DNA of 64,000 bases from Terriglobia bacterium (GTDB lineage Bacteria > Acidobacteriota > Terriglobia > Terriglobales > Acidobacteriaceae). How positions within the stretch are numbered: position 1 is the stretch's first letter; every line of letters starts with the position of its first letter. Both the position numbers and the translations under genes were made by a program. The notes under the pieces are model-generated. The model saw only the letters and a program-made list of their open reading frames with translations. It searched no databases and was not told the origin of the DNA. Below, one piece after another: positions 7,516-17,903 of the stretch. Location of the stretch: NCBI GenBank assembly GCA_020073165.1, contig JAIQFP010000008.1, forward strand, positions 124,001-188,000, in the 5' to 3' direction.

Positions 7516-7574
7516 GTGGCTCGGCCGCTGGCAGAGTCCTGATCAAGATCGATTGTGCTTGCATAACTGCACAA

Positions 7575-7604
7575 AGCCCGCGCGGGAGCATATCCCGGCG
7601 GGCT
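7575..7604. terminator. GC-rich hairpin between convergent genes
   Basis: GCCCGC and CGGGA pair with TCCCG and GCGGGC around a short AGCATA loop. It lies between the convergent ends of the 7300 fragment and the 7630 gene and has only a weak T-rich tail. Probably a bidirectional terminator. Confidence 0.45.
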
Positions 7605-7629
7605 CAGTTATTCCTATCAAGGCCAAATC

Positions 7630-7863
7630 TTACGCTGCCTTCTTCTCCTGCCTTACCTTGGCCCAGCGTGCTCTTTGCGCCGCAGCGATCCTGCGCCGCG
7701 CCGCAACTGACAACCTGGGCCGGGTTCTTCCCAACCCGCTACCGTGATTGCCCGTCGCCAGGCCCTTAAGCGCGCCAATGGCACCTTCCAGGCGGCGGAG
7801 TTCCTGCTGCATTCTTTTTCTTTCCTTCTGCAACCCTACCAACACCTGTGAAAGATTTGACAT
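7630..7863 (-). CDS. Small coiled-coil basic protein of unknown function
   Basis: A 77-residue protein. Residues 1-35 form a heptad-rich helix (LVGLQKERKRMQQELRRLEGAIGALKGL). The C-terminal half is strongly basic and ends SVAARRRIAAAQRARWAKVRQ, a motif I associate with short hypothetical proteins that may bind nucleic acid. No catalytic motif, no membrane segment. Flanking regions give no operon partner. Confidence 0.55.
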   Translation of the reverse strand: MSNLSQVLVGLQKERKRMQQELRRLEGAIGALKGLATGNHGSGLGRTRPRLSVAARRRIAAAQRARWAKVRQEKKAA

Positions 7864-8065
7864 GTAATCCCCCTCGGCTAGGAATTGTATCAGGCGGCGG
7901 AGATTTTGGCGCTCACTTACTTTTGCCTAATGGCAAGCCCACAGCGGCTTTCGAGGCGGGTCCCGCAGTGACTTTGATGTCATAAATTATGATCTGACAG
8001 GTATAGGAATAGATCAGAATGTTGCCAGGCTTGGGCAAGGGTTACGCGCTCTCTTGTTCGCCCAA

Positions 8066-9649
8066 TTACTTGGTTGGATCGCGCGGGAACTTCAAATACG
8101 GCAGCCGTACGTCGTCGATGAATACCTGGTCGGCGCGGATGGCGGTCGGCGCCTCGAAGCCCGCCGATCCCCCATTGGTGACGTAATCATCCTGTTCGAC
8201 CCCATCGCCGCTCACGCCTAGTCCACCTACCATCACGCCGTCGCGGTAAAGCGGCACACTACCCGGGAAGAACACAATCCCACTCTGGTTCGCCACATTG
8301 TTCGGGTCCGAACCCTGCGTGCATGGGTTGGCGGTATCTTGCAGGTACAAGTTAAAGAACGGCCCGTCCCCGCTGCCATCGATCCCCGGCGGAAACAACG
8401 GCTGCGCGCCAAAGCTGATGGTGCGATTGGTCACCGCGGTCCCGGCCGGAACCCCTGGAAGATCAACCGCTCCAGCAGGGTTGCTGAACCAGATCACATT
8501 CCTCGCCTTGGTTACAGCCACGTCAATGCTGAAGATGGTGGCGTCGGGCATGCGATACACCGCCAGCAGGGTCCCATCCAGATCGGCCACTGCGATCATC
8601 ATGCGCGTGCGCGAGCCGAGCGGCAGACGAATGACGGCGCGAGTAACGTTCCCAGTCGCAACCGCATTCATTACGATGCTGTCTACCTCGCTCGCGCTCA
8701 GCCCCCCTACCAATCCCGCCTGGGGAGGCAGCAGATATCCTTCCTTCGGAAGCAGCAAGCTATCATTGGGGCCAATCACGTACGTCCCCGCAAACGTGCC
8801 GGCAGAAATCCCCGGAGGCGCTGACGTCTGGTTCACAAAGGGCAGCGCGATGCCGTCAATGAACACCACTCCGGGCGGCGCGACGCTGAGCCCGATACCG
8901 TCCCCCAATCCTGTTAGTCCACCCGACCCTTGGAATGCAGCGTACTCGGCAACCGCGGTGGAATCCGCAACCACCCCAACTCCTCCCACCAGGGTGCCGT
9001 TCTTGAAAATGGGAACCCCGCCCGGATTCACCGCCAGCGGGTCACTGTCGTTTGTGTCCACCTTGCCGGTTATTACCCCCAGACCCGGGATGCTGCCATC
9101 GATCAGAGTGGAGAGCGCAACATCGCTGCCCGGTACCAGAGCCGAATTGAACGAGCAGCCCCGGTTCGTGTTTTCAATGCCGTACAAAGCGGCGTTGGGC
9201 GTGAACGAAACCCCCGGAGGAAAGTGAATCCCGCTGATGAAGCGCACCGTTCGCGAGGACAGGGGTGCCTGGCTGTTGCTGAAGTAAGACGCCGTCCGGG
9301 CCAGAGCCACTGCCAGATTTTGCGAGTCGGGAGTGGTCCCGAAGTTCCCCATTCCGTTAGTAGGAGTACATGGCGTGTTGGTGCAGAAGACAGCGAGAAT
9401 ATTGCCAAGCCGGTCCGTGACTGCCACCACGATGGGAACGTTCACTGACTGCACGGCGGCATGTACGACTTCATCGACATCGCCGGCTGTAAGGGGCGTG
9501 GGCGGGATGGATGGCGGATCGGTCTTCGCGCTCCCTCCGCCCCCACCGCAGGAAGTAAGCAACAGGGCGAGCGCGACGCCCAGCACAGCGAGCGCCAGTA
9601 CCACCAGCCAGAAGCTGCTAGGACGATCCGTGCTCGCGTTCCTCTTCAT
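8066..9649 (-). CDS. Lipoprotein with two HbpS/GlcG-like domains
   Basis: The 527-residue protein, from ATG 9649, has an N-terminal hydrophobic segment ending in a lipobox (LLLTSC, then a glycine run), so it should be a lipoprotein exposed to the periplasm or outer membrane. Two homologous domains follow (about residues 50-270 and 300-520). Each ends in the family hallmark: VPIFKNGTLVGGVGVVAD in the first and VPLYRDGVMVGGLGVSGD in the second. This is the DUF336 family (GlcG, HbpS), whose characterised member HbpS binds haem. Haem or small-ligand binding here is inference. It stands alone between unrelated units. Confidence 0.75.
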   Translation of the reverse strand: MKRNASTDRPSSFWLVVLALAVLGVALALLLTSCGGGGGSAKTDPPSIPPTPLTAGDVDEVVHAAVQSVNVPIVVAVTDRLGNILAVFCTNTPCTPTNGMGNFGTTPDSQNLAVALARTASYFSNSQAPLSSRTVRFISGIHFPPGVSFTPNAALYGIENTNRGCSFNSALVPGSDVALSTLIDGSIPGLGVITGKVDTNDSDPLAVNPGGVPIFKNGTLVGGVGVVADSTAVAEYAAFQGSGGLTGLGDGIGLSVAPPGVVFIDGIALPFVNQTSAPPGISAGTFAGTYVIGPNDSLLLPKEGYLLPPQAGLVGGLSASEVDSIVMNAVATGNVTRAVIRLPLGSRTRMMIAVADLDGTLLAVYRMPDATIFSIDVAVTKARNVIWFSNPAGAVDLPGVPAGTAVTNRTISFGAQPLFPPGIDGSGDGPFFNLYLQDTANPCTQGSDPNNVANQSGIVFFPGSVPLYRDGVMVGGLGVSGDGVEQDDYVTNGGSAGFEAPTAIRADQVFIDDVRLPYLKFPRDPTK

Positions 9650-9830
9650 GGCCAAACCTTGGCTGCCGCGTTCAACTGCCCGTGTCAGCGGCCCCTTGGT
9701 CTACTCCCCGTGGCGATTCCCCGGATCAAGAACGATCCGCAATGTGAATCGGATTGAAAGTCGCAATCACCTCGTTGTGCGCTGATTCCGCAAAGTCTGC
9801 ATCGCAGCAACCGCGCTGTCAAGCCGCCGC

Positions 9831-11408
9831 TTAGGACTCGTGCGCCGCCGCTGACATCGACCTCGCCGGCCCTGCTCCATTTCCTCGCCAATGCCGGCCA
9901 TCCCGCTCCAGCAACTCGTCCGCTTCCCTCGGTCCCCAGGTGCCCGCGGGATAGTTGGGGAAATTGCGCGGGCGCAGCGCCTTCCACACATCCAGAATCG
10001 GAGTCACCACGCTCCAGCCCGCCTCCACCATGTCGGCGCGTTGAAACAGCGTGGCATCGCCGATCATGCAATCGTGCAGCAGCCGCTCATAACCGGTCGC
10101 GGACGTGGTCCCGAAATAGTCGGAGTACGCGAAGTTCATGTTGACCGCGCCCAGGCGCATGATGGGGCCTGGGACTTTGGCGCCGAAGCTCAACGAAATG
10201 CCTTCCTCGGGCTGGATGTGCAGCACCATCAGGTTAGGCGTGAGCCGTTCCACCGGCGTGTCGCGGAACAGGATAAATGGCGCCCGCCGGAACTGGATGG
10301 CGACTTCAGTGTGCCGTTGCGGCAGGCGCTTGCCCGTCCGCAGATAGAACGGCACATCCGCCCAGCGCCAGTTGTCGATCTGTAGTCGCATGGCCACGAA
10401 GGTTTCCGTTGACGAGTCCGGATTCACGCTCGACTCCGAGCGATACGCCACCATGCGCTTGGCAGGATCGTGCCCTTCGCCGTACTGGCCGCGCACCGCC
10501 CGGGTGAGCACGTCTTCGGAACTCAGCGGCTGAATGGCATGCAGGATTTTGGCTTGCTCGTCGCGCACCGCGTCCGCCTGGAACGAGATGGGCGGCTCCA
10601 TTGCCGTCAACGTGATCAGTTGGAAGATGTGGTTCGGGACCATGTCGCGCAGCGTGCCAGCCTCTTCGTAATAGCCGCCGCGGTTTTCGACCCCGACTGT
10701 CTCCGCCACCGTGATCTGCACGTGATCGATATAACGCCGGTTCCAGATCGGCTCGAAAATCCCGTTGGCAAAGCGGAATGCCAGAATGTTCTGTACCGTT
10801 TCTTTTCCCAGGTAATGATCAATGCGGTAGATCTGGCTTTCTTTGACCACTTCCATCAACTGCCGGTTCAGCGTCTTTGCGGTTTCCAGATCGCGGCCAA
10901 ACGGTTTCTCCACAATCACGCGCCGCCACACATCCTTCGACTCCGTCATCAACCCCGCAGTGCCCAATTGCTGCACGATGGGCGCAAAGAAAATCGGCGA
11001 GGTTGCCATGTAGTAGAAGTAGTTCCCCTGCGTTCCGTGGTCCTTGTCCACCTGCTGCAACAGTTGCGCGAGCTGCTGGTAGGCTTTGGGATCGCTGAAT
11101 TCTCCTGACATGTAGTAGAGACGCCGCGTGAACCATTCCGTCAGGTCGCTGCTTAGTGCACCGGTAGCGAACTCCTTGATGTCCTTATTGAATTTCTCGC
11201 GGAACTGGTCGGTGCTCATCTGCTCCCGCGCCAGGCCCACCACCGCGAATTCGCGCGACAGCAGATTGCTTGCCGCCAGGTTGTAGAGTGCCGGGATCAG
11301 CTTGCGGCGGGTCAGGTCGCCGCCCGCACCAAAAATAACCATGACACAAGGGTCGCCCGGTCTCCCCACTTGCGGCTCTCCCATTTCCGTCATCGTTGAA
11401 ACCGCCAT
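9831..11408 (-). CDS. zwf: Glucose-6-phosphate 1-dehydrogenase
   Basis: First enzyme of the oxidative pentose-phosphate pathway: oxidises glucose 6-phosphate to 6-phosphogluconolactone and reduces NADP+. The 525-residue length is usual. Visible motifs are the nucleotide-binding [19 protein letters not shown] (about residue 25), [12 protein letters not shown] and the substrate-binding RIDHYLGKE (about 195). GGAGAG precedes the ATG. It is the last of four pentose-phosphate genes; a hairpin-rich gap of about 100 bp separates it from gnd. No 6-phosphogluconolactonase gene is in the window. Confidence 0.96.
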   Translation of the reverse strand: MAVSTMTEMGEPQVGRPGDPCVMVIFGAGGDLTRRKLIPALYNLAASNLLSREFAVVGLAREQMSTDQFREKFNKDIKEFATGALSSDLTEWFTRRLYYMSGEFSDPKAYQQLAQLLQQVDKDHGTQGNYFYYMATSPIFFAPIVQQLGTAGLMTESKDVWRRVIVEKPFGRDLETAKTLNRQLMEVVKESQIYRIDHYLGKETVQNILAFRFANGIFEPIWNRRYIDHVQITVAETVGVENRGGYYEEAGTLRDMVPNHIFQLITLTAMEPPISFQADAVRDEQAKILHAIQPLSSEDVLTRAVRGQYGEGHDPAKRMVAYRSESSVNPDSSTETFVAMRLQIDNWRWADVPFYLRTGKRLPQRHTEVAIQFRRAPFILFRDTPVERLTPNLMVLHIQPEEGISLSFGAKVPGPIMRLGAVNMNFAYSDYFGTTSATGYERLLHDCMIGDATLFQRADMVEAGWSVVTPILDVWKALRPRNFPNYPAGTWGPREADELLERDGRHWRGNGAGPARSMSAAAHES

Positions 11409-11476
11409 GGCCTACTCTCTCCTGTCGTCGTGCCGGCCCTTCGACTACGCTCAGGGCAGGCTAGCCGGCTGTAGCC

Positions 11477-11493
11477 GGGGGCGTCCCGCCCCC
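11477..11493. repeat. Hairpin in the gnd-zwf gap
   Basis: GGGGGCG-TCC-CGCCCCC, a 7-bp perfect stem, follows a shorter CCGGCT/AGCCGG palindrome and a CCTTCGACTACGCTCAGGGC-type intergenic repeat. It may be a processing or attenuation element between the two genes; there is no T-run. Confidence 0.5.
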
Positions 11494-11514
11494 GCAGTTC
11501 GCTCCACTCAGCTC

Positions 11515-12504
11515 TTAGTCCGCGGCGTGGGACTTGGGTTCCACATGCCCGCCGAACTTCTGCCGCATGGCTGACAGCACTTTCTCCGCGAAGGTGTGCT
11601 GCTGCCGCGAGCGGAACCGGGTATAAAGCGCCGCTGACAGCACTTCCGACGGCACTGCCTCTTCGATGGCCGCCATGATCGTCCAGCGGCCTTCACCCGA
11701 GTCCGCCACCACGCCGGTGTAGTTGGACAGCGTCGGGTTCTCCACCAGGGCCATCGCTGTCAGATCCAGTAACCAGGAACCAACTACGCTGCCACGGCGC
11801 CACACTTCGGCGATGTCAGCGACATTGAGGTTGTAGCGATGCTCCTCCGGTACCTGCGTCGAGTTCGCATTCTGGAAGATGTCGAACCCCTCGGCGTAAG
11901 CCTGCATCAGCCCATATTCAATTCCGTTGTGCACCATCTTGACGAAGTGCCCCGCGCCCGAGGGACCGCAGTAGAGATAACCGTCCTCCGCAGTACCGGG
12001 CATCTTCTCCCGCCCCGGTGTGCGCTCGACGTCTCCCCGGCCCGGCGCCAGCGTCTTAAAAATTGGGTCCAGGTGTTTTACCGCCGCCTCCGGCCCACCG
12101 ATCATCATGCAGTAGCCGCGGTCGATTCCCCAGATTCCGCCGCTGGTCCCCACGTCCACGTAGTTGATGCCTTTCTTCTGCAGCATCTTCGCGCGCCGCA
12201 CATCATCCTTGAAATAGGAGTTGCCGCCGTCAATGATGGTGTCGCCGCTGCTCATTTTTTCCGCCAGCCCCAGGACCGTCTTCTCGGTCGCGTCCCCGGC
12301 CGGAACCATCACCCAGGCGGCCCGCGGCGGCTTCAGTTTGCTCACGAAATCGTCCAGCGACGATGATCCGGTCGCACCCTCGCCCACCAGTTGCTTCACG
12401 TTGTCGGCGCTAAGATCGGAAACCACCAGTTGGTGATTGCCACGCATCAGGCGACGAGTCATGTTCGCGCCCATTCTGCCCAAACCCACCATTCCGAGTT
12501 GCAT
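11515..12504 (-). CDS. gnd: 6-phosphogluconate dehydrogenase, short (YqeC/GndA-like) form
   Basis: Oxidatively decarboxylates 6-phosphogluconate to ribulose 5-phosphate with NAD(P)H production. The N-terminus has the dinucleotide fold [19 protein letters not shown]. The catalytic region includes [23 protein letters not shown] and [19 protein letters not shown] with its catalytic Lys and neighbouring His-Asn. At 329 residues it is the short type, lacking the long C-terminal domain of the 470-residue enzymes; short forms are often NAD+-preferring (family knowledge). GGAG precedes the ATG. Third gene of the tkt-tal/pgi-gnd-zwf set. Confidence 0.94.
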   Translation of the reverse strand: MQLGMVGLGRMGANMTRRLMRGNHQLVVSDLSADNVKQLVGEGATGSSSLDDFVSKLKPPRAAWVMVPAGDATEKTVLGLAEKMSSGDTIIDGGNSYFKDDVRRAKMLQKKGINYVDVGTSGGIWGIDRGYCMMIGGPEAAVKHLDPIFKTLAPGRGDVERTPGREKMPGTAEDGYLYCGPSGAGHFVKMVHNGIEYGLMQAYAEGFDIFQNANSTQVPEEHRYNLNVADIAEVWRRGSVVGSWLLDLTAMALVENPTLSNYTGVVADSGEGRWTIMAAIEEAVPSEVLSAALYTRFRSRQQHTFAEKVLSAMRQKFGGHVEPKSHAAD

Positions 12505-12543
12505 AGTTCCGCTCCTGTCTCAAAATTTGTAGCGCCGCTAGAC

Positions 12544-15432
12544 TCAGGCCAGAGCCTGCTTGATGATCGCCTGCAATTTCGCCAGGCCGGCGTCCACATC
12601 CGGCCCAAGGTGGACGCGCAACGCCCGCCGGTTCCGCTCCGCCAGCACCTGGAAATCACCGCGCGCCTGCGCCGCTTTCACGATTCCGAAAGTATATTTC
12701 TGTCCGGGAACCGGGAGATCGGCAGCATCGTCGCACGTGACTTGCAGGAACACACCGGAGTTGGGCCCGCCCTTGTAGGCCTGGCCGGTGGAATGCAGGA
12801 ACCGTGGGCCGAAGCCCAGGCAGGTAGCGACACGGTTCTTGTCGCGCACCGCATGGCGGATGGCCTGCAACTGCTTCTCGTGCGCCTCATTCATCTGCAC
12901 ATAACCCAGCAGCGCGAAGTAATCGCCCGCCGAGAGCCGGCTGAGATGCGCCCGGATATAGCCCAGCAGCGTTTGATCTTTCCCCGCCGCCTGCGCCAAC
13001 GCCGCAGCGTTGCGTTCGTCGGTGAAAAGTTTGATCCCGTCTCCCTGCAGGATCGGCTGCTCCGACGGCAGGCTGCCCGTCTTTTCATACGCGCTCGTCA
13101 AGTTGCGGGTTGCGATCTTGCTGGCTTCCACGTCCGGCTGGTTGAAGGCATTGATCCCGATAATTGAACCCGCCACCGCCGTGGCGATTTCCCAGCGGAA
13201 GAATTCCTGCCCCAGATCATAGATATCCGACAGCGAGATTCGCACCACCGGATGTCCAGCCTTCTCCAGGGCACTGACTTTGGCATCTTGCCCCGCGTCG
13301 GCGCCGCCTTCGAGTCGAAGGTAGGCGAACACGCGGTCCTTGCCATAGACCTCGGGCGGCCCGAGTTCCTCGCGATCCACTGGGATGAGCCCCTTCCCGT
13401 CCTTGCCCGTGGATTCCGCCATCAGTTGTTCCAGCCACGCCCCCAGATCGTTGATCGCCGGAGAAGCAATGATGGTGACCTTGTCCCGGCCCCGCTTCGC
13501 GGCCTCACCCAGAATCGTCCCCAGTACCAGGCCAGGATTCTCTTCCAGTGGCACGCAAGAAGCGCAAGCGTGCACCATCTCTTCCGTCCGATCGAGGAAA
13601 CGATGCAGATCAATGCCCATGACCGCGGCGGGAACCAGGCCGAAATTCGACAGCGCTGAGTAGCGGCCTCCGATGCTGGGCAGCCCGAAGAAGATGTGCC
13701 GGAAACCGTCGGCTTCGGCCACATGCTGCATCTTCGAACCAGGGTCTGTGACCGCGACAAAGTGCGAACCTGCCTTGTCCGCTCCTACCACTTGCTTGGC
13801 GCGCTCCAGGAAATACTGTTTGAAGATGTTCGGTTCCAGCGTGCTGCCGGACTTGCTGGAAACGATAAAAAGCGTCTTGGCAAAGTCCACCTTGTTCTCG
13901 AACGCCTTGACTTGCGCCGGGTCGGTGGAGTCGAGCACGTGAAACTCCGGGTAGCCGTTCTGTCTGCCGAAGGTGAGCTTTAGAACCTCCGGGCACAGGC
14001 TGGACCCTCCCATCCCCAATAGCAGCGCATGACTGAATCCCCCGGTCTTGGCTTCCTTCCCCATGTCGATAAGGGTTTGGATGTGCGCCAGTTGGTCGTC
14101 GGTGATGCCCAGCCAGCCCAGCCAGTTGGCTTCGTCGGCATTGGTCCACAGCGATGCGTCGTGTTGCCAAAGGCGGCGCATTTTGCCGCCGGTGCGCCAC
14201 TCGTCAATCGAGGCAGTGGTGGCCGCAGTCAATTCCGGGGGCAAAGTGAACGTCTGATGGTTCACCTTGGCCACCAACTGCAGATGGCTTGGCCGATCCA
14301 CTGCCTTCAGCAGCTTGTCGAAAGCCTCGGCGAAAAGTTTCAAACCTTCTTCCAGCAGTTTGTCGGTCGCCGCCTCCATCGAAATACCCAACTCACCCAG
14401 AGTCTGCATGGTGTCGCTGGCGGCTTCGACGTCTTCTTCCAGGCTGGCCCGCAGGTTGCCATGCTCGCGGAATGCCGAGAAGGTTGCCGGCGGAATAGTG
14501 TTGACGGTGTCCTTCCCGATCAATTCCTCCACGTAGATCACGTCGCGGTAATGCGGGTTCTTGGTGCTGGTGCTCGCCCATAGCACCCGTTGTGTCTGGG
14601 CGCCTTGGCCGGCAAGTTGTTGCCAGCGGCTGCCGGAGAAAATCTGCTTGTAGCGCTGGTAGGTCAATTTCGCGTTGGCGATGGCGACCTTTCCCATCGT
14701 GCTCCGCAGCAGGGCGCGTTCACCGGGAGTCTTCGCGGTCTTCAGGTTCGCCGTTAGCAAGGCATCGATCAAGGTGTCGATGCGGCTGATGAAGAAGCTC
14801 GCCACGCTGGCGATTCCGCTTATGTTCCCGCCTTTCCCCGCCCGCTTTTCCAAACCGGCAATGTAGGCCTCGGCAACGCGCTCGTACGCTGCCTGGGAAA
14901 ACAACAGCGTCACGTTGACGTTGATCCCTTCGCTGATCAGTTGCTCCACCGCGGGAATGCCCTCTGCGGTCGCGGGCACTTTAATCATCAGGTTTTCCCG
15001 TCCCGCCGCCTTCCACAGCCGATGCGCCTCCTCAATCGTGCCACGCGTGTCGCGGGCCAGATAAGGCGACACTTCCAGGCTCACGTAGCCATCGCGTTTC
15101 TTGCTGCCCTGGTAGACCGGCTTCAGCAGGTCCGCCGTGTCCTGAATGTCACGGATTGCCAGCTGCTCATAGCGCGCTTTGGCGTCCAGATCCGAGTGCT
15201 TCTCCAGTTCCGTCAGGAAATCCCCGTAATCGGTGCTGCCGGTGATGGCCTTTTCAAAGATCGAAGGGTTGGAGGTCACGCCCCGCAGCCCATCGTCGTC
15301 TAGCAAGTGCTGCAACTCGCCGCTGGTAATCAGGCTGCGCCGGATGTAATCCAGCCACACCGACTGTCCGTACCGCAGCAACTCCTTCAGTGGATTGCTT
15401 TTCGGTTCGATTTCGACCGCTAGCGCTGACAT
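12544..15432 (-). CDS. tal-pgi: Bifunctional transaldolase / glucose-6-phosphate isomerase
   Basis: A 962-residue fusion. Residues about 10-370 are transaldolase, with GVTSNPSIFEKAI, the Schiff-base lysine segment NLMIKVPAT and TLLFSQAAYERVAEAYI. Residues about 400-960 are phosphoglucose isomerase, with LLLGMGGSSLCPEV, the sugar-phosphate-binding SSKSGSTLEPN and a C-terminal LGYVQMNEAHEKQLQAIRH segment. The enzyme links fructose 6-phosphate, sedoheptulose 7-phosphate and glucose 6-phosphate pools and so can recycle carbon into the oxidative branch encoded next to it. Tal-Pgi fusions are known in several phyla. GGAG precedes the start. Confidence 0.95.
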   Translation of the reverse strand: MSALAVEIEPKSNPLKELLRYGQSVWLDYIRRSLITSGELQHLLDDDGLRGVTSNPSIFEKAITGSTDYGDFLTELEKHSDLDAKARYEQLAIRDIQDTADLLKPVYQGSKKRDGYVSLEVSPYLARDTRGTIEEAHRLWKAAGRENLMIKVPATAEGIPAVEQLISEGINVNVTLLFSQAAYERVAEAYIAGLEKRAGKGGNISGIASVASFFISRIDTLIDALLTANLKTAKTPGERALLRSTMGKVAIANAKLTYQRYKQIFSGSRWQQLAGQGAQTQRVLWASTSTKNPHYRDVIYVEELIGKDTVNTIPPATFSAFREHGNLRASLEEDVEAASDTMQTLGELGISMEAATDKLLEEGLKLFAEAFDKLLKAVDRPSHLQLVAKVNHQTFTLPPELTAATTASIDEWRTGGKMRRLWQHDASLWTNADEANWLGWLGITDDQLAHIQTLIDMGKEAKTGGFSHALLLGMGGSSLCPEVLKLTFGRQNGYPEFHVLDSTDPAQVKAFENKVDFAKTLFIVSSKSGSTLEPNIFKQYFLERAKQVVGADKAGSHFVAVTDPGSKMQHVAEADGFRHIFFGLPSIGGRYSALSNFGLVPAAVMGIDLHRFLDRTEEMVHACASCVPLEENPGLVLGTILGEAAKRGRDKVTIIASPAINDLGAWLEQLMAESTGKDGKGLIPVDREELGPPEVYGKDRVFAYLRLEGGADAGQDAKVSALEKAGHPVVRISLSDIYDLGQEFFRWEIATAVAGSIIGINAFNQPDVEASKIATRNLTSAYEKTGSLPSEQPILQGDGIKLFTDERNAAALAQAAGKDQTLLGYIRAHLSRLSAGDYFALLGYVQMNEAHEKQLQAIRHAVRDKNRVATCLGFGPRFLHSTGQAYKGGPNSGVFLQVTCDDAADLPVPGQKYTFGIVKAAQARGDFQVLAERNRRALRVHLGPDVDAGLAKLQAIIKQALA

Positions 15433-15459
15433 ATTTTTTCTCCAGAATTTCGATGATGG

Positions 15460-17544
15460 CTACTTCGCCTTGCGCACCGCGTCCTTGGCTGCCGACACGA
15501 TGGCTTCCGGCGTGAATCCGAACTTTTTCTGCAGTTCCTTCAGCGGGGCCGAGGCGCCGAAAGTCTTCATGCCAATGCGTGCTCCCTTGCTCCCGACATA
15601 CTGCGCCCATCCGAACGTGGATGCCTGTTCGACAGAAACCCGCGCCTCTACGTCGGGCGGCAACACGCTGTTGCGGTACGCCTCGTCCTGTTGCTCGAAC
15701 AGTTCCCACGAGGGCATGCTCACCACCCGCGCTTTGACGCCCTCCTTGGTGAGCTGTTCATAGGCTGCCACTGCGAGATACACCTCGCTGCCGCTGGCCA
15801 TGAGAATCACTTCCGGCTTGCCACCCGGAGCATCGCCCAACACATACGCTCCCTTAGCCACCCCGGCGGCGGAAGCATACTTGCTGCGGTCTACAGTCGG
15901 CAAGGCTTGGCGGGAGAGCACCAGCACCACAGGCTGATGGTGCATCTGCGCGATGACCTTCCACGCCTCTAGCGTCTCATTGGCATCACCTGGTCGCAGC
16001 GTCACCAAACCCGGAATCGCGCGCAGCGAGGCTAACTGCTCAATCGGTTGATGAGTCGGGCCATCTTCGCCCACCCCGATAGAGTCGTGGGTGAAGATGT
16101 AGATCGTCGGAATCTCCATCAGCGCCGACAGACGGATCGCCGGCCGCGAATAGTCGCTGAAAATCAGGAAGCCGGACCCGAACGGGCGCAGCTTGGACAG
16201 CGACAGCCCATTCAGGATCGAGCCCATCGCATGTTCCCGGATGCCAAAGTGCAGGTTGCGGCCGCCGTAGCTCTGGGCCGTGAAATCCCCCGCCCCATCA
16301 AACGTAAGGCGCGTCTTCGTGGAAGGAGCCAGGTCGGCGGAACCTCCGATCAGCCACGGAATGTTCTTGGCCAGCACATTCAGGATCTTGGCGGAAGAAT
16401 CGCGCCCCGCTACTCCTTTCGGATCGGCCGGAAACGTCGGCAGGTTCTTGTCCCAGCCCGCAGGCAGCTTGCGCGCTTGCATCAACTCGATGTGGCTTGC
16501 CTGTTCGGGATACTTGGTCTTGTAAGCGTTGAACTTCTCATTCCACGTCACGCGCAAATCGTGCCCGCGCCGCCCGATGCCATCCTGGAAATGCTCATAC
16601 ACTCCGCCCGGAACGTGGAACTTGGCGTTCTCCGGCCAGCCGTAATTGCGCTTGGTCAGCTTGATCTCTTCGTCCCCCAGCGGTTCGCCGTGGGCCGCGC
16701 TGGTGTCCTGTTTGTTGGGAGAGCCATACGCGATGTGGCTGTCCACGATGATCAGCGTAGGCCGGTCGCTGGTGTTGTGGAAACTGTGGAGGGCGCGCGC
16801 CAGCATTTCCTGGTCATTGGCGTCCCCGACCCGCGTCACATTCCAGCCATAGCCAATAAAACGCGTTGCCACGTCGTCGCTGAACGCCCAGGAGGTGTTG
16901 CCCTCGATCGTGATCTTGTTGTTGTCGTAGATCCAGCACAGGTTCGAGAGCTTCAGATGGCCGGCCAAAGAAGCCGCTTCGCCCGAGACCCCTTCCATCA
17001 TGCAGCCGTCGCCGCACAGCGCGTAGCAGTTGTAGTTGAACAATTCAAACTCGGGACGGTTGAAGTAGGCCGCCATCCACTTGCCCGCCATGGCCATGCC
17101 CACGCTGGTCGCCACCCCCTGGCCCAGGGGCCCGGTCGTGGTTTCCACCCCAGAGGTCCAGCGATATTCCGGATGCCCCGGGCACTTGCTGTCTAGTTGC
17201 CGAAAACGCTGGATGTCACTCAGTTTGACGCAGGGCTGCCCCAGGACTTCGTAATCGGGATCGACAGTCTTGACGCCCGTCAAGTGCAGCATCGAGTACA
17301 GCAGCATGGAGGCGTGCCCGATGGAGAGGACAAACCGGTCCCGGTTCGGCCAGATCGGGTCCTCCGGGTCGAACCGCAGCACCCCTTGCCACAGCGCGTA
17401 CACCACCGGCGCCATCGCCATGGCTGTGCCGGGGTGCCCGGAATTAGCCTGCTGCACCGCGTCCATGGAAAGTGTCCGGATGGTGTTGATGCACAGTCCA
17501 TCCATTTCCCTGCTGCTGAACGCTACCTGCTCGTTGGCTGCCAT
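15460..17544 (-). CDS. tkt: Transketolase
   Basis: Thiamine-diphosphate enzyme that moves two-carbon units between sugar phosphates. The start at 17544 (MAANEQVAF, 694 residues) is preferred because GAGGAAG precedes it; a longer frame to 17601 adds 19 unlikely residues. Motifs include NSGHPGTAMAMAP, the thiamine-diphosphate signature GDGCMMEGVSGEAASLAGHL with YDNNKITIEG, HDSIGVGEDGPTHQPIEQLASLRAIP, and DRFVLSIGHASMLLY. It is the first gene of the pentose-phosphate operon; its promoter should lie in the 17545-17903 divergent region. Confidence 0.96.
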   Translation of the reverse strand: MAANEQVAFSSREMDGLCINTIRTLSMDAVQQANSGHPGTAMAMAPVVYALWQGVLRFDPEDPIWPNRDRFVLSIGHASMLLYSMLHLTGVKTVDPDYEVLGQPCVKLSDIQRFRQLDSKCPGHPEYRWTSGVETTTGPLGQGVATSVGMAMAGKWMAAYFNRPEFELFNYNCYALCGDGCMMEGVSGEAASLAGHLKLSNLCWIYDNNKITIEGNTSWAFSDDVATRFIGYGWNVTRVGDANDQEMLARALHSFHNTSDRPTLIIVDSHIAYGSPNKQDTSAAHGEPLGDEEIKLTKRNYGWPENAKFHVPGGVYEHFQDGIGRRGHDLRVTWNEKFNAYKTKYPEQASHIELMQARKLPAGWDKNLPTFPADPKGVAGRDSSAKILNVLAKNIPWLIGGSADLAPSTKTRLTFDGAGDFTAQSYGGRNLHFGIREHAMGSILNGLSLSKLRPFGSGFLIFSDYSRPAIRLSALMEIPTIYIFTHDSIGVGEDGPTHQPIEQLASLRAIPGLVTLRPGDANETLEAWKVIAQMHHQPVVLVLSRQALPTVDRSKYASAAGVAKGAYVLGDAPGGKPEVILMASGSEVYLAVAAYEQLTKEGVKARVVSMPSWELFEQQDEAYRNSVLPPDVEARVSVEQASTFGWAQYVGSKGARIGMKTFGASAPLKELQKKFGFTPEAIVSAAKDAVRKAK

Positions 17545-17903
17545 AAATTTCTTCCTCAAACTCGCGGTGGCAACCGTGTGACAGTCCCCCGCGCGCGGCA
17601 AGGCGGCCGATTCTCAAACTGATCGCAATGCCTGATTGTGGTGTGCTACTTCCGACTTGGCCAACTTTCTGCAAATCTCTTCCTGGCACGGGCCCGTAAC
17701 AACCATGAACCCCACATACCCAAGCCGTTACCTGCGGAGGCAGAACGAGGATTGCCGGACGGCCAAACCCCAGTAATGTGCGAGACCGCGATTATGACCG
17801 GATTTCCGGCAAAGTCAAGCAGTGCTTGCTCCGGAGCACAGGGTGTGATACGAAATATGCCCCCGTTATAGTGCGAAGGTCCCTCGGGCCAATTTTCCGG
17901 GAC
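17545..17903. other. Divergent intergenic region between tkt and the barrel gene
   Basis: No gene supported. It should contain the tkt promoter (-) and that of the barrel-cytochrome pair (+). A frame in phase with the barrel gene extends back to ATG 17778, but the encoded leader is not signal-like. I see no clear promoter consensus. Confidence 0.35.

Noticed and set aside
17778-17903. Longer N-terminus of the barrel protein starting at ATG 17778
   Set aside because: The extra 42 residues contain charged and Cys residues ahead of the signal peptide, which would block export; no ribosome site is seen there.
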